From Calliopum simillimum (lineage: Eukaryota; Arthropoda; Insecta; Diptera; Lauxaniidae): a stretch of 64,000 nucleotides of DNA. Below the pieces are notes generated by a model. The model saw nothing but the letters and a program-made list of their open reading frames with translations. It had not been told where the DNA came from and made no database searches. The stretch is taken from the NCBI GenBank assembly GCA_951812925.1, contig OX638370.1, positions 35,901,948 through 35,965,947 of the forward strand, written 5' to 3'. Below, piece after piece: positions 42,521 to 55,180 of this stretch. The position numbers and the translations under genes are program-made. The stretch's first letter is position 1. Every line of letters begins with the position of its first letter.

Positions 42521-43980
42521 AACACTATATTTCAAGATGTGTTGTGCAGGTCCCTTATATAAAGACATTATTTTTAGGCGTGCCCACAACTTCGAACATT
42601 GAGCTAAGTGTGCAGTACTTAAAAATATCTTTCATATGATATGTATGTCAATAGAATTTTCTTCTTATAATAAGCGGAAGCATATGACCGAAGTGTCTTT
42701 TCTATATCGAAAGTGATCGTTTGTGATGAATTTTTCTCTCTGCAAGACTTTTCCGACTCTTGTGATCTTCTGGTGACCATGCTACACCTTGTGGATTCCA
42801 CTAAAAAGCTTGGTAAGCAATTTGAAAGAGCATGTTATTTGTTCCCATTTGCATAGCTGGATTCTCTGATTGCATTTTGAGCATAACTCTTACAATTAAT
42901 TTAGGCATTTGCATGGAGTTGTATAAGATGTACATGTTTAATAGGGCACACTACCTATGCATTGGATCCAATCATTTGGCTTAGTGGTTTGTGCATAGTC
43001 TTCATCCAACGCACCTATCAGATTCAACTCGGAATAAAATATTTTCTTCACTTTCATCGAAAGAAGCATAACCAGTAACCAGCTTACGTTTAAAACACCT
43101 CTTCTTTGGAACCATCATAGTTATGTTGCATTGGTTTAGTTTTCCGCTTCAAGTTTTTCTTTTCCTGCTGGACCAAATAATTAGAATTTTCATTGGAACA
43201 GGCAAGATTTCACTTAACACCATTTCTGCGGTGTCACTTGTATTTAAAGTTTTCACAAGTTTCTCTAAAATGTAAGGGATAACCTCAAATAAATCAGTTC
43301 AAAATTAACTGACACTCCTACTTGACTTAAATTCTGTGATTCTGAAGTGATTGTACGTTCAAGCGCTTCATATTTGTAATCCCAAATATCTTATAGCATG
43401 CAAAAAGAGAAATTCCACCAGAACCATATCACCCGCAGTAATGGGGTGCCATATCTCCCTTTCGGTATATACCGAGTAAAAATGCAACGAAACGAATAAA
43501 CATGTTCACTCGCGCTCGTTGTCGTCCGAAAACGAAATCAGATTCAATTCTGTTAGTTTTGATATATGCACCATAAAGCTGTATCAAACACTCACCACTT
43601 TGCTGCCTCTCGAAATATATGCAAAACAAAAGTCAATCCTTTAAATTCTCAAAATTTTTTTAAAAATCCCACAAACAAGTAATTATTGCAACTGTAGCTA
43701 AACGAGCTACTCACCACGAAGTCTCTTGCGCAGCTGAATTAAACTGTGTCCATATTTGAATGCTATGAAAGCTGCAGGTATTGAAATTGAAAGGGGTGCC
43801 ATATTACCTGGGGGTGCCATATCTACCGGGCATACTCTACCCTATACTGTTGAGTGGTTTTCAAGTCCATAACAAACGAACAAAAATAGACAAAATTTAA
43901 TTTTTAAATATTAGATTAAGGCTTTATAAAATCTATTAATTTTTTTATTCAAATTTCCTAAAATTCATTTTGTTTTTTTT
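42521..43980. other. Non-coding DNA with a LINE scrap
   Basis: 42680-42860 is a LINE fragment (separate entry). 'GGGGTGCCATAT' occurs at about 43443, 43794 and 43812. The remainder is unassigned. Confidence 0.5.
42690..42860 (-). pseudogene. LINE C-terminal fragment
   Basis: The minus strand reads 'QAF*WNPQGVAWSPED' and 'SRKSLAEREKF', the counterpart of 'ALEWNPQG.R.RGRP...WRRSLE.E' in the same LINE family as 3.7-5.1 kb. Its nucleotide text 'ACCTTGTGGATTCCACT' parallels 'GCCTTGTGGATTCCACT' at 3843. Confidence 0.72.
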
Positions 43981-43984
43981 TCAG

Positions 43985-44755
43985 AATAAACTCTGTGTGT
44001 GTAGTTTGGGAACAGCTGAACGATCAGATCAAAGAAATAAAAGATTAAAAATAAAAAATTTTAAAAAATATTAGCAAACAAAAAAATTCTAGTGAAAAAT
44101 AAATAACCTTAAAAAAAGCAACTCAAGAAAACGCAACAAATTTTCACTTTCGTTTGAATTGAATTTCCCCCGCCCCCTCCACACACTACAACAGCAAGTC
44201 AACAGCACTGCACGCAAGTTTCAATTTTCAAGTTATGCTGTAATAGCAACAACAACAACATCAATAATAAAAATAATAATAGTAAAAAAAAACAACAACA
44301 GCAAAAACTAACGAGTGCATCCGTTGCAGTCGCGCAACAACAAACCATACGTTGCAGTTAACGTCAGCGTCGCAGTTAACGCAGAAAAACAAAAACACAA
44401 TAAAAAAGTGAAGTTGCCACTGCGGCTTCTTCTTTAACACTTTTCAAACACTTTTCTTGTTGTTGGTTGTTTCGTTCGTTCGTTGCATCTTTGTATTGTT
44501 GATTTTGTGTTTGTGTTTGTATGCGTGCCCGCGTGCGCGCAACTTAAAAGTGTGTGTGTGTGCGTGCTTTTTTTTAGGCAACATACCAACCATATTTAAC
44601 GTGTGAATTGTAATCGCGTTATAACTTTGTCCAAATCATTTTTCGTTGTTTTTTGTCATTTTCGTACTTTTTTTCGTACTTTTTTTTTTGCAATTTTCAA
44701 CACGCAGACAACGACGTCTTTTGTCTGCAACAGCGACCAGCGCATAACAAAAACT
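43985..44755 (+). other. Possible non-coding exon of a host gene
   Basis: It starts after a strong acceptor-like 'TTTTGTTTTTTTTTCAG' (43967-43984) and ends at a donor-like 'AACTG|GTAAAT' (about 44755). Between lie purine-rich and CAA-rich stretches (44235-44310), CG-containing unduplicated sequence and no long ORF, as in fly 5' UTR exons. The alternative is unique intergenic sequence with chance splice-like sites. There is no coding evidence. Confidence 0.25.
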
Positions 44756-44759
44756 GGTA

Positions 44760-45214
44760 AATATTTATTTTTTTACTTTTTTAAAAAATTAAATTTTTAG
44801 CTTTTCCATGAATTTGTATGTGATATTCATAATTTTACTTAAAAAAATACTACTTTTTTTAGTACTGTGCTTTAGTTTTAATTAGCCACCATATTATAAA
44901 GTTATGCACTATGGGGTTTCTTTACTGTCCCAACATTCAGCACCTTGAATAAATATATTTGCGTTAACTTAATTATAGCTTATGTGTTACGTATACGCTA
45001 TCAATTTATGTTTGGGTTTTGCAAATTTTTTTTGAATTTTTTTTGATGAAATCCATTAAAAATCATATATCGGTCAGTTCATTTGAAAGGTTATTTTGTT
45101 GTTCCTGGCCAAAAAAAAAATATGTTTCCAATTTAATTTTTTGTATTTTTCGAACTTATTGCAACTCCATCGAACTATATTTAGCATATTTTCAATAAGA
45201 AATTAGGAAGGATG
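44760..45214. other. Non-coding DNA, unassigned
   Basis: AT-rich, no feature recognised. Confidence 0.45.
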
Positions 45215-45990
45215 TTACTTTTGGCCTGGCCAAACATTAAATACCCTACGCTGCAGTGTTTTGAAAATTTTCCTTATAAGGGAGGTACCACGCTCTCTTG
45301 TCCGAGTCACCCAGTTTTTGCTCAGAGCTTGCACTTATAGTTTTTAGTGTCTGAGTGAAATTTGGTTGGATTATCTCAAACAACGTTTTCAGTACAGCGT
45401 TTTGAAGCTTTTGCTTATGTGGGTGGTGCCACGCCCTCTTGTCCAATTTCACCAAGTTTTTTTTCAGAGCTTGTATATATAGTTCTTAGTTTCCGAGTTA
45501 AATTTAATTTGATTATCTCAAAAAACGCTTTCAGTATAGCGTTTTGAAGCTTTTGCTTATATGGGAGGTGCCACGCCCTCTTGTCCAAATTTTCCCATTT
45601 TTTTTCAGAACTTTTGCTTATAATTCGTGGTATTTAATTGTATTTCTGTTGCATTGTCGTGAAAAATATTCCTAAAGTTGGATTTTGAATATATTCTTTG
45701 TATGGGCGGTAGGCGTGTCCGTTGACCGATTTTGCTCATTTTCAATCCCACGAGTTAGCTTTGACAACGGAGGTAGTGTACCAAATTTCATTGAATTATC
45801 ACTCTCAGTTTTTCCAAAAAATCTATTTCCACGCACAATTAGCCAGCCCGCCAAACAGACGGACATGGCTACATCGAGTCAGGAGGTGATGTTGATCAAT
45901 CCTATATATACTTTTCTATATCTGCCACGCCTCCTTCTCTGCATTACAAACGTAAGGACAAAGTGAACTTACCCTCGGTGTAGGGTACAC
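45215..45990 (+). mobile_element. Dipteran repeat element, copy B
   Basis: Same order as copy A at 5.2-6.1 kb: 'TTTGGCCTGGCC..AAATACCCTACGCTGCAG', three 142-bp units (phrases near 45281, 45420, 45563), then the module with 'GGCGGTAGGCGTGTCCGTTG', 'CAGACGGACATGGCTACATC' and 'CTCCTTCTCTGCATTACAAA', ending 'GGTGTAGGGTAC'. The ends TACCCTAC/GTAGGGTA are inverted. The 93-codon ORF across it is not a gene. Confidence 0.8.
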
Positions 45991-46550
45991 AAAGCTAGAA
46001 AATACATGAAAGAGCGAATACTGGCAGAAATGTCATTACTTTCCCTTGTACTCGAATCATTTTTGCGATCTTCCTAATGACAGAGGCTTTGTATTATTTG
46101 GCGCAACTTGTTCGAAAGAGTTTGTTGGAACTTAAGATGTATTCTGATTGAAATTCAGCAATAACTCATAGTTCTTTTGAAATGATGTATAAAACCTTGT
46201 CCATAAAAAACAACCTATGTATAACCCTAGTGCTAATATCGATCTCATGTAAGCTTTTTAACTTCATCCGAACTTTTGAACAAAGTCAATTCTTTGTATA
46301 ACATTGTCTGTTAAAATTACTATTGTTTATTTTACCATTAAATCTTAAAAAAATAAAAGTCAAAGATAAAAGTTTTTTTCAAGTGAAAGATTTTATGTAC
46401 TGACTGATAGAATATCAAAAAACAGATTTTGTACATTTACAAAAACAGTCCCCAGAGCCTCAAATATCTACGTTTTGTTGAATTTTTTAGATAAATTATA
46501 CATATACTTACTTAGTCATGAGTAGAATTAGAATGAAAAAAAGGTTGTGA
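45991..46550. other. Non-coding DNA, unassigned
   Basis: AT-rich, no feature recognised. Confidence 0.45.
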
Positions 46551-48200
46551 ATATGTTCTACCGTTTCCTCTTATTCATAACAGAATCTACAAACTTCATA
46601 CTTGACTAATCCCATCTTGGAGGAATGCTTCCTAGCTGGGTAGTTTCCAGTGAGAAATCCTGCAACAGTCCATACACCTTTCCTGTCCAGCATAAGTAAC
46701 TGTTTTGTTCTATGTTTCGATACTCTTGGCATGAATTATTTTGCTTATCTGTGGCTCAATGTGTCATTACAGCCTTCTTGAAATTTTCTGTCTTGCCAAT
46801 TGTAGTGATGAGCAAACCAAGACCAAGATCATTGCAGACTTGGTGTTGGTTTTGAAATTGAGTCTTGGTCTTGGGCATTAAGTCTTGTTTTCGAAAAATT
46901 ATCAAGACCAAAATCAAGACTTATCACTTATGACTAGGTAGCCGAATGAGGTAAACCTTTTTTCGGGAATCGAGTCTGATTAGTTCACACTAAAAAATAA
47001 TAGTTTACTTTTCTTACTTTTGATTCCCTTTAGTATTGATTTTAAACTTTTTTGGTATTTAATTCCGAATTTTTTCCAAAAAAGTTTGAAATTTATACCA
47101 AAAAAGTATGAAATTTATTCCAAAATAGTTTAAAATTAATGCTTTTTTTTGGCATTGTTTTTTATAAATACTTTTTAGTTTTTAAAATTAAACCAAAATT
47201 TTTACTGTGTAGTTTAAGGCACTCTCGAAATAACTTCGATGTTATTTTGAAGAAAGTCTAAGGTTAAAAGTGCCTCTTTGCTGTCTGGTAGAATATAAAT
47301 GTTTATTCCACTGGAAAGCCTTCTTTCATATCGTCGGGTTAAAACCACAACTACATTTTTCATATTTTGAGAAAAAAGCTTTTAAGTTTTTTGAAATTTG
47401 TGTTTCGTATGGGAATTTAAAGTTTTCTGCTTTTTATTCTTTATATAAAATTGGATGGTAACTACATTTTAAAAAACCAACTAGACTGGGGCATAGAACC
47501 GTTTTTTCTTCATGTATCTGTTTACTTAACTCAAAACATCAATATATGTAGCAGCGCCAGCTTTTTATGCCTTTTTAGAGTCAACTTATCATAGATTGTA
47601 ATCATCAGCATATTGAGGTCATGCCTTTTTCCATACACTTCTGCTGTGGAATGAAACTTGGAAGTTGTGCAGAAAGTTGTATTTGGGTATGCAATAATCT
47701 CTGACAGTGATGGTTAGTGTTTAGCGTCTTGTCTAGGACAAACTGTTTGACGAACTGTTTGGTTCCCCCTACAAAGTTCAGCGTCTTTTTCCTTATCTCC
47801 AGATGTAAAGCTGATATATCAAGCGCTATTTTGTCAAGGCAGTAGTTTTTGCGGTTTTCATAGCTCTTGTTACTGACATGTAAGCCATTTTCTGTAGTTG
47901 TAGTGTTTGACTTGTGCCGATTTTTTGATGCAACTTTTTATACCATACGAGTGCTCCATGTTTAAAAATTGATATGACGATTGCTGGCTAAGTTTTCAGC
48001 TGAGTCCACAGTTTTTGCCTAGAAGGCTCCTAATGATCTATAGCGCTGCTTTTGCTTTCCGAATTGTGTTTTCTAGATGAGGGTTTTAGGTGAACTTTTC
48101 ATCTAGAACTACACCAAGATATGTGATCTGACTAAAAAATGGTATTACTTTTGCATTGAGAATGAATTCCCGGATAGTTCCCTTTTTTTTTTGGTGAATA
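46550..48200 (-). pseudogene. Non-LTR retrotransposon remnant (RT thumb and C-terminus)
   Basis: On the minus strand, 48130-47980 reads 'SQITYLGVVLDEKFT*NPHL' followed by 'KAKAALYIIRRLLGKNCG', the post-catalytic RT block. About 47800-47660 continues with remains of the 'LHLEI' region. 46735-46555 reads 'MLDRKGVWTVAGFLTGNYPA' and the zinc-knuckle-like 'KYEVCRFCYE*EETVEHI' that ends RNase H-bearing LINEs. Between them lie diverged sequence and a small MITE-like insert (46802-46938). The subfamily differs from the LINE at 3.7 kb. Confidence 0.78.
46802..46938. repeat. Short palindromic repeat rich in CAAGACCAAG
   Basis: The left part 'AGTGATGAGC..CCAAGACCAAGA' and right part 'GTCTTGGTCTTG...CAAGACTTATCACTT' are inverted. 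The AGTGATGAGC / inverted AAGTGATAAG ends are hAT-like, but no 8-bp duplication is found. It interrupts the LINE remnant. Confidence 0.5.
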
Positions 48201-48224
48201 TGGTAAAAGATACTTATGACCTTT

Positions 48225-48590
48225 TGTAATCGACCTAGTCGACTGGCGGTTGGAACACGGACCATTTACTGCAGCGGCCGCACGTGATTTGTGCCGATGC
48301 TAGCAGTTCGGTGAGGATGTTGGCTGGGTTCGCTGCTGCAGGAAGGGTACCTCCGCCTACAAATTTAATTCACGTGCGTAACAAGCATCAGTGAAATCGG
48401 AACTATAGGTATATCCTGGTTTTTTAATTTAACGTAGCAAAAACAAAAAAAATTTGACCGCTAGTGCACTACACCTCACAGGGACAAGATGGAGATGCCC
48501 TGTGCTCCGACTTAACCCACCCTACCGTGTGGACATGGGGCTGATTTTTCGGTTCACCCTAAATTGAAATGCCTACACCCTACATCTGAC
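48225..48590. other. GC-richer block, unassigned
   Basis: Contains 'CAGCGGCCGCACGTG', 'GGTACCTCCGCC' and 'GGGACAAGATGGAGATGCCC', clearly richer in GC than its flanks. It may be the 5' part of the adjacent LINE or another retroelement; no ORF or family motif was found. Confidence 0.4.
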
Positions 48591-49185
48591 CAAAGTTTAA
48601 TGATTTACTCTTCCATTTGTGGTTTTATAATTTACTTTTTATTTATAAAAATTCATTTTTTTGTTTTTCTTAAGATTAAGTTTGAACTATGGTAAATCTT
48701 ATGGGCGCCCTTACAAATAGAATGTAAGTAAAAAAAATAAATTTTAAAGAATTGATCATAAAATTAAAAGAGAATAAAAAAAAGGTTTCAAATAAAACAT
48801 TTTTATGAAACAAATCCAGATCTAATTTTGGTTTTTTTTTTTTTTTTTTTTTACATTTTTTTGTCTTAACTTTTTCTTTTATTATTTTCTTATATTTCTG
48901 CAGTTTTTGTAGCATGTAAACATTTTTTTACCTATTGAAAATGTTAAATTTCAATATTTATGTTAATTTAAACTCATTTATCCCTTTTTTTATAATTAGA
49001 TTAACTAGTATTTGCGCTTACACAAAAAGTTCTAAGAATATTTACTTTTAGTTTTGTTTCATTTAGTTAATATTCTTTTTTTACTTGTAAATTTTTATTA
49101 TAAATTTTCTTATTTTTTTTTTAAGTGTATATTTAAAAAAAAATTGTACCTTTTAAAATCGTACCCTTTTGCTGTATTTCGTACC
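48591..49185. other. Very AT-rich DNA, unassigned
   Basis: Dominated by poly-A/T runs, including a 21-nt T run at about 48832-48852. No feature recognised. Confidence 0.5.
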
Positions 49186-49410
49186 TAACCGTCTCTGTCG
49201 GTGTCTCACTGACGTTGCTGCACGACTGACGTTCGGCCGGTGTTGTCGAAATTCCCGGGGCGTTGGAGCACCAAATTCAAATGCGTTGTCTTAGCTCTGT
49301 CAATTTGATGACGTCGCACGAAATGGCAGTGAGTTCTGCTACGGGGCAACTATAGAAAGGTTACCTGTGCAACGAGATCGCACTAAACGCTTCAGATGAC
49401 TTTTGCGTTT
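49186..49410. other. GC-richer block, unassigned
   Basis: 'GACGTTCGGCCGGTGTTGTC' and 'CCCGGGGCGTTGGAGCACC' stand out against AT-rich flanks. An LTR boundary is conceivable but no TG...CA pair, primer site or gag/pol was found. Confidence 0.3.
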
Positions 49411-49740
49411 TTATCACGTTTTATGTTTCGGTTCTTTTTATTTAATTCCCCGTTTACTTTAATTTCTTTTAATAATCTTTTCTTTTCCGCAACTGTCTAT
49501 TTTATATTACCGCGTAGCTTACACGAAAAAATCGGTTTTTCCTTTTTCGACGCCACACCAAAAAAAAACAACTTTCCTCGTCGACCACGCTAACCAGAAC
49601 AGCCAAAATGGCTCCCACTTCCAAAACCACAAAAAACACGATTTTGTCTCCACCACGCTAAAACCAAAAAGAAGCATGGCTGCCGGACCAAGTGCCAACC
49701 TCACCAATACAAAAAACAAAAAAAAATCATTCAACCGCTA

Positions 49741-49812
49741 CACCTTCTGAACCACAAAAACACAAAAGCATACAACTAATGCTTTTTTGTGCTTCTGTGG
49801 GTTCAGAAGGTG
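49741..49812. repeat. 72-bp near-perfect palindrome
   Basis: 'CACCTTCTGAACCACA' at the left and 'TGTGGGTTCAGAAGGTG' at the right are inverted. 'ACACAAAAGCAT' pairs with 'ATGCTTTTTTGTGC' inside a short loop. It could be a tiny MITE or a hairpin. Confidence 0.8.
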
Positions 49813-51500
49813 CAATAGTTGCATGACTTTTTTGTTTGATGAAACAAGTGAAGCGAAACTAAAAATGTAGTAAATTAAATTGGTGCCATTACACTTTTTT
49901 TAAAAAGAACATTTAATACACCGATAGATAGAACGACGAGATCGAAGTCGATGTGGGAAATTCAGAAAAGGTTTCTTAGTCATGTGAAGCCTTACGAAAT
50001 CGAAGAGCCTGAACACAAACAGCAAACAAAAAAGTTGGGCAACTATCTGAATCTCCATTGGGGCATATGAGAGCAAACTCACGACCTATTAACTATGTGT
50101 TTGCTATACAAACCCGATTCAGACAAGACTGTTGCCCGTCTATTTTGTCTGACTCTGTGTCCAGGCTCTAAATGTCTTTCATTAATATTAAAAGATAATT
50201 AGCAACTACTAAATTTCGGTTGTTCCATAGAAAACCACCATTCCCTAGTCACCTTTCCTGAGTTCTATCGTTTTGATTCGAAAACAAGCAAAATTCCGGT
50301 AAAACCAAAAAAATTTTCCATTTCAAACAAATTCAAAAAGAACATGAAAAATTAAGGTCACAATAAAGCAAACGTCAACAGTAGCTAAGCAGCGGGTTAT
50401 AAACTATAGAATATCGTATATCTAATTATGTACCCAAGCAATATGGATTAGTATGCCGAATTAATTTAAAATCTAAGCAACAACAATTCCGATTTGAAGA
50501 AAAACCTTGGTATCAACACACAACGCTTTTGACAAAAGCGCCTTTTTCATTTTAATTAAATAACGAATATTTCGTTTCTTACCGTAGAGATACTATGGAG
50601 TACTCCGTAAATAACGAAAAAAATCACGTTTTGGTCCATGATCTTGTTAGTTGTATGATTGCAACAAAAATTTACAAAAAAAAAAATAAAAAAAATTAAT
50701 AAATTATAAATAATAATAAAGAAAAAGAAAAACACGTTTTATTAAAGTTGTATCATCTGCTTTTTAGTGTCATTTTCGTTAAGTTTGAATTTTGCCATTT
50801 TCTGTCACTTTATCAGGCATTATGACGTTATAGCAGCTGCCGCATTTTGCATTTTTTTCTTAATACTTTTTTTCAATTTAAATTATTATTTTTTTTTTAA
50901 ACTTTTGTTGCTGTCAATGAGATTTTACTACTTTGGCCGGGGTTTTGTTTGCCGTTTAATGTTGTTGGTTTTTCTGTTGGCTGGGTGAAAGTGTTGTTGA
51001 CATGAAGTTTTGTTTTTTTTTATTTCCATAATTTATATATGCATTTTTTTAAAATTTTCAATATCATAGTTTATACAAGTTTTGCTTGCCAAATTTATTA
51101 AAATTTTAGCGGAATTTGCTAAGAAAACTTTGCTTTAATCAGGTGTGAAGTTGTGTTTTTTTGGTGTCTTATGCATATTTAGTGATATAACTCGCTTTTG
51201 AACGGAAATATGTTTGCATAGTTGTCTTTTTAGCGCAGACTTTTTACATTTTTATAGTGTGTATGACGTATATTCGGGTTAAATACTTTTATTGGTCAAC
51301 ATTGCGTATGTGTAACATTTTTTGTAGGATAACACAAATGATCGTAAATACGCGTGATTTTTCGAAAAATGTACCATTCAATGTCCCGGACCTCAAAAAC
51401 ATGTTTAAATTTAAAATATTTGGACTATTTAATACAAAAAATTAGCGACAACTTCTGTATGAATAGTTAAAAAAATAAAAAAATATTTTACTATGAAATT
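49813..51500. other. Non-coding DNA, unassigned
   Basis: AT-rich, several homopolymer runs. No gene recognised. Confidence 0.45.
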
Positions 51501-51504
51501 ATAA

Positions 51505-51716
51505 CATAAAGCGTTTAAAACTCATTCTCCTAGCTCTCTTAAACCATCCGCTAGTGGTCTAATTTTGCTCGTTTTGCATAAAACAATTTCCTTTAATCAG
51601 TATTTATCATTTTTCTACTGTCTTTGAAAAAAATGTGTTAAAGTGTTAAAAACTCATTCTCCTGGCTGTCTTAAGCCAACCGCTAGTGGTGTAAACTTGC
51701 TCGTTATACATATTAC
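51505..51716 (+). repeat. Direct duplication, two ~80-bp copies 131 bp apart
   Basis: 'AAAACTCATTCTCCTnGCTn' and 'CCGCTAGTGGTnTAAnnTTG' occur in both 51505-51585 and 51636-51716, followed by 'CTCGTTnTnCATA'. A local duplication of unknown origin. Confidence 0.8.
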
Positions 51717-52065
51717 GTTTTTATTTACAATATTGTTAGTATATGAATATCATTCAGTTACTATTTTTCTGTGTTAACTCTTCGAAAAAAGTTTATTTGC
51801 ATTGAATTGACGTACACAGAAGTTGGTTTCTCATTCTAGACTATCTCCGCACAGTTTTTCTTATTTTTACTAAAAATTTTTTGAATGTTGAGTAAAAAAA
51901 TGAAGGTAGAAAGGAAACTCAGTTCTTTTACTGCTCGGCCAGTTTTTATTTTTCGTTTGTGAGTGTTAGTACACTTTTTAATAAATAAAGTTTAGAAATT
52001 TTATATAGAACGTGAGTGTGTGACATTCTCCAGGAAGGTTTTTTAACATAATCGAACTAGAATCG
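51717..52065. other. Non-coding DNA, unassigned
   Basis: No feature recognised. Confidence 0.4.
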
Positions 52066-52466
52066 CCCAATGGTCAAAATTCGACCACACATGTATTAAA
52101 TATTGTAATTTTGGTACTTTTTTAGCTATTTGGTACAAAATAAAAAAGCTCATTTACCATCCCTGGTACAATGACAAATGTGAAACGTAAACAAATTAAA
52201 AAAAAAACACGAACAGTGCTATGCTTTTTGTTTTTCTCCTTGTGCTTTATCCTCTTTTCAGCTCTGTGTCCGCGTTTTTGTTGTTCTTAATATTGAAAAA
52301 TTTTGAATTTGAAATAATTTTAGCAGGCTTCAGGGCAATATGTCAAAATAATTTTAACTCTGTGCAAAGCTACACACAAATACCTTTCTAATGGTGTATA
52401 ATTTAAAGCTGTACTCCATTTGTAGCATGGTAAAAAAAGGAGGACAAATTTTTGTCTTACGTACTA
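52066..52466 (+). repeat. Dispersed ~430-bp repeat, copy 2
   Basis: Aligns with 39235-39675 over nearly its entire length. It lacks the palindromic patch present in copy 1. Confidence 0.8.
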
Positions 52467-52860
52467 TTATAAAGATTCTATTACCTTTAGATAACTAAAT
52501 CAAGTTTCATGTTTTTTAACATGTTTGTTAATTTCTTTGTTAGTTACCAAACAAGCTTGTATCAGTTGACATTGTTGGTTTGAGCTTACTATTCCATGTG
52601 TTTTTAGTAAAAAACACCAACATAATTACAAAAACAAAGCAAAATGCATAAAGGAAAAACAAAAAAATATGTTGGCTATTTTTGTTGTGATATTATTGTC
52701 AAGTCATCAAGTTTGCTACGGGAGAATGCTTTTCTTACGGGAGAATGTTGTTTATTGGTTAAGGGAGTGTTCTATAAGAAATGGTGCAGATGCCGACTTT
52801 GAATTCATTCAAAATTTTGTCTTAAAACGCTCAAATAAACTTTTTCTGAAAATTTAACAT
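52467..52860. other. Non-coding DNA with a chance ORF
   Basis: A 62-codon frame at 52669-52857 opens with a hydrophobic segment but has no recognisable homolog or gene context. Otherwise unassigned. Confidence 0.4.
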
Positions 52861-53825
52861 ACGGGTTGCCAACTGGCTATTTGCGAAAATTTTGTTTAAG
52901 TCTTACTTTTTTCGATTAAAATGAAATTTTTAGTTTCAGCAATGCTCAGATAAACTTTTTTAAAACTGTACAAAAACTTTTGGGGTGGCACCTGGTTTTT
53001 TTTGTTAGTTTTGCTTACATAATATATTTAAAAAATAAAAATGAAAGTAAGTCTTGAAACGCTTAAAGAAACTTTTTAAAAATCCAACAGAAATTTTTAG
53101 GGTTGCCATCTGTTTGTTTTTGAAAACTTTGTTTAAACCTTACTTTTTTGATTTAATTGAATTTTTTGGCTTCAAAAAACGCTCAGATGACTGTACAAAA
53201 GCTTTCAGGGTTGCCACCTGGTTTTATTTTGTTAGTTTTGATTAAATCGTATTTTTAAAAAATTAAATTGAGATTTAGTCTTAAAACACTTAAATGAAAT
53301 TTTTAAAAATTCATCACAAATTTTTAGTGTTGCCACCTAGTTATTTTCGAAAACTTTGTCTAAATCTTACTTTTTTCAATAAGTTTAAATTTCTGGTTTC
53401 AGAAACGCTTAGATAAACTTTTTTAAAATTTAAAAAGTTGCTTTAAATGTTGTAATTTTCAAAAAATTATTCAAGCGTTTTAATGATTAAATTGCATTTA
53501 AATTCGTTAACGGATGGTTTAAGCAAAACTGCCAAAAAACCAGGTCGCAACCCCGAAAAATTTTTATAAAAAAAGTTTATCCGAGTATTTTTGAAACCAA
53601 AAACTTCAATTTAGTCAAAAACAGTAAGATTTAAACAAGCTCTACGAAAATAAGCAGGTGACAACCCTAAAAAAATGTTGGATTTTAAGGAAGTTTATTT
53701 AAGCGTCTTAAGACTAAAATTTAATTTTAAATTTTTTTAAAACATATGTACATGGTTTAAGCAAAACTTACCAGAAAAAAAACCCTATGGCAACCCTCAA
53801 AGTTTTTGTAAAATTTTCAAAAAGG
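52861..53825. repeat. Palindromic array of 'GTTGCCACCTGG' units
   Basis: The left arm has 'GGGTTGCCAnCTG' near 52862, 53100, 53209 and 53330 (with 'GGGGTGGCACCTGG' at 52982). The right arm has the complements 'CCAGGTCGCAACCCC' (53539) and 'GGCAACCCT' (about 53790). Shared filler is 'TTTCAGnAACGCTnAGATAAACTTTT'. The centre is near 53465. It is the same superfamily as the 11.4-12.8 kb array. Confidence 0.78.
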
Positions 53826-55180
53826 TACCAGAAATTAAGGACATCATACTCTATATCTTCAATTAATAAAAAAAAGTAAATAAATAAGTGAGAACAAAAA
53901 AAGGCATTTTTCGGAGATTAACAGATGTAGTTCTCTTTCATCAGAGTTACAAGGTTTCTGTAAATAAGCCTTTGCAAAAGACTTTTCAACTTAAGTTTAA
54001 AATTTAAAAAAAAATAGCTTTTGTGGTTCGCAAGTTATCTGTGTATAAGCAACAAAGCAACATTTTTTTAAGTCATTGATATTTTGCAAATATTCATCTA
54101 AGACAAAATTTAATTTAATGTATTTTTTACGATCTAGCAGCCGTAATTTGAAACCAACTTGCTTTAAGGCAACGCTTCCGCTACTCTGCACACAAAGAGA
54201 TGTCAGTGTTGCCAATGGCATATAACAAAAAACAGAGAAAACAAAAAAAAAAAAAACAATTGAAATACTAGCAAACCAACAAAAATTTGTTGCGGCACAG
54301 CAACTTCAAGGTACAAGTTCCCTGCCATTGTCTATAAAGAGATAAATTACCACATGCTCAAAAATAATGCAAGAAAAAACAAAAACAGCGCAACTTTTGT
54401 TCATTAGCTGGAATGTTTTTTTGAATTTTTCATCAACACCATATACCTGAATTCCGCCGCACTTCGACTGCGACTTTTGTGAGTTCATATTTCGTATGCT
54501 AAACAATGCAATGAGTTCAAACTGCAAAAATACATTTTCGTAATGATTACTTTTCCGCCCCCTAAATAGCAACTGTGTGCCACGAGTTGGCAACACTTAC
54601 TCAAGATTTGTGTTGGAAAAAACGATCGCGAAACAAATTTGAGGTGTTAAAATATTTTTATTTTTGTGTTGTTGTTACCAAAATGACCAAACTCTGGCCA
54701 AGTGTCTCCCTCAAACATTTGTTTCATTGTCTTTTAAATGGTTTTTCCAGCAGCGAAAAAATTTGCCTTCAAAATGTATACGCGAGTGTGTAAGGCAACC
54801 AAGTAAAGCATTTGTCCCCGAAATGTTAATTTTGCTTTTTCGTTGGCATGTGGGGAAAATTACAAAATCGTTGGGATTTTTAGTGCTCAAAAAAAATTAG
54901 TAAAGGTTCGTTACATTAGTGTACGACCATAATTAGCGAAGGCCATCGTTTTTCCTTTAGGTTGCTATAATTATTATGGTAATTAGTATAAATTTGGCTT
55001 ATTGACAAGTTACCATAAATATTTCTTTGTTTAAATTTGTTTAGTTTTTTTTTTGCTGAAAGATTGAAAAATTTTTATATTAGTTTTGAAAATGGACATT
55101 GGTAAATCTACCAATGGATTAAAAATATATTTAAAAAATTTAAATAAAATTTTAGTCTAAAAACGCTTAAATAAACTTTA
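53826..55180. other. Non-coding DNA with a possible MITE
   Basis: 'AGTGTTGCCAATGGCAT' (about 54206) and 'CCACGAGTTGGCAACACT' (to about 54591) are inverted and could be termini of a ~385-bp MITE, without a clear duplication. No gene seen. Confidence 0.45.

Noticed and set aside
49186..49410. LTR retrotransposon boundary
   Set aside because: No paired LTR, TG/CA ends, primer-binding site or polyprotein fragment could be found in the window.
52669..52857. 62-codon ORF with a signal-peptide-like start
   Set aside because: Short, no recognisable homology or promoter context, and such ORFs are expected by chance in AT-rich DNA of this length.
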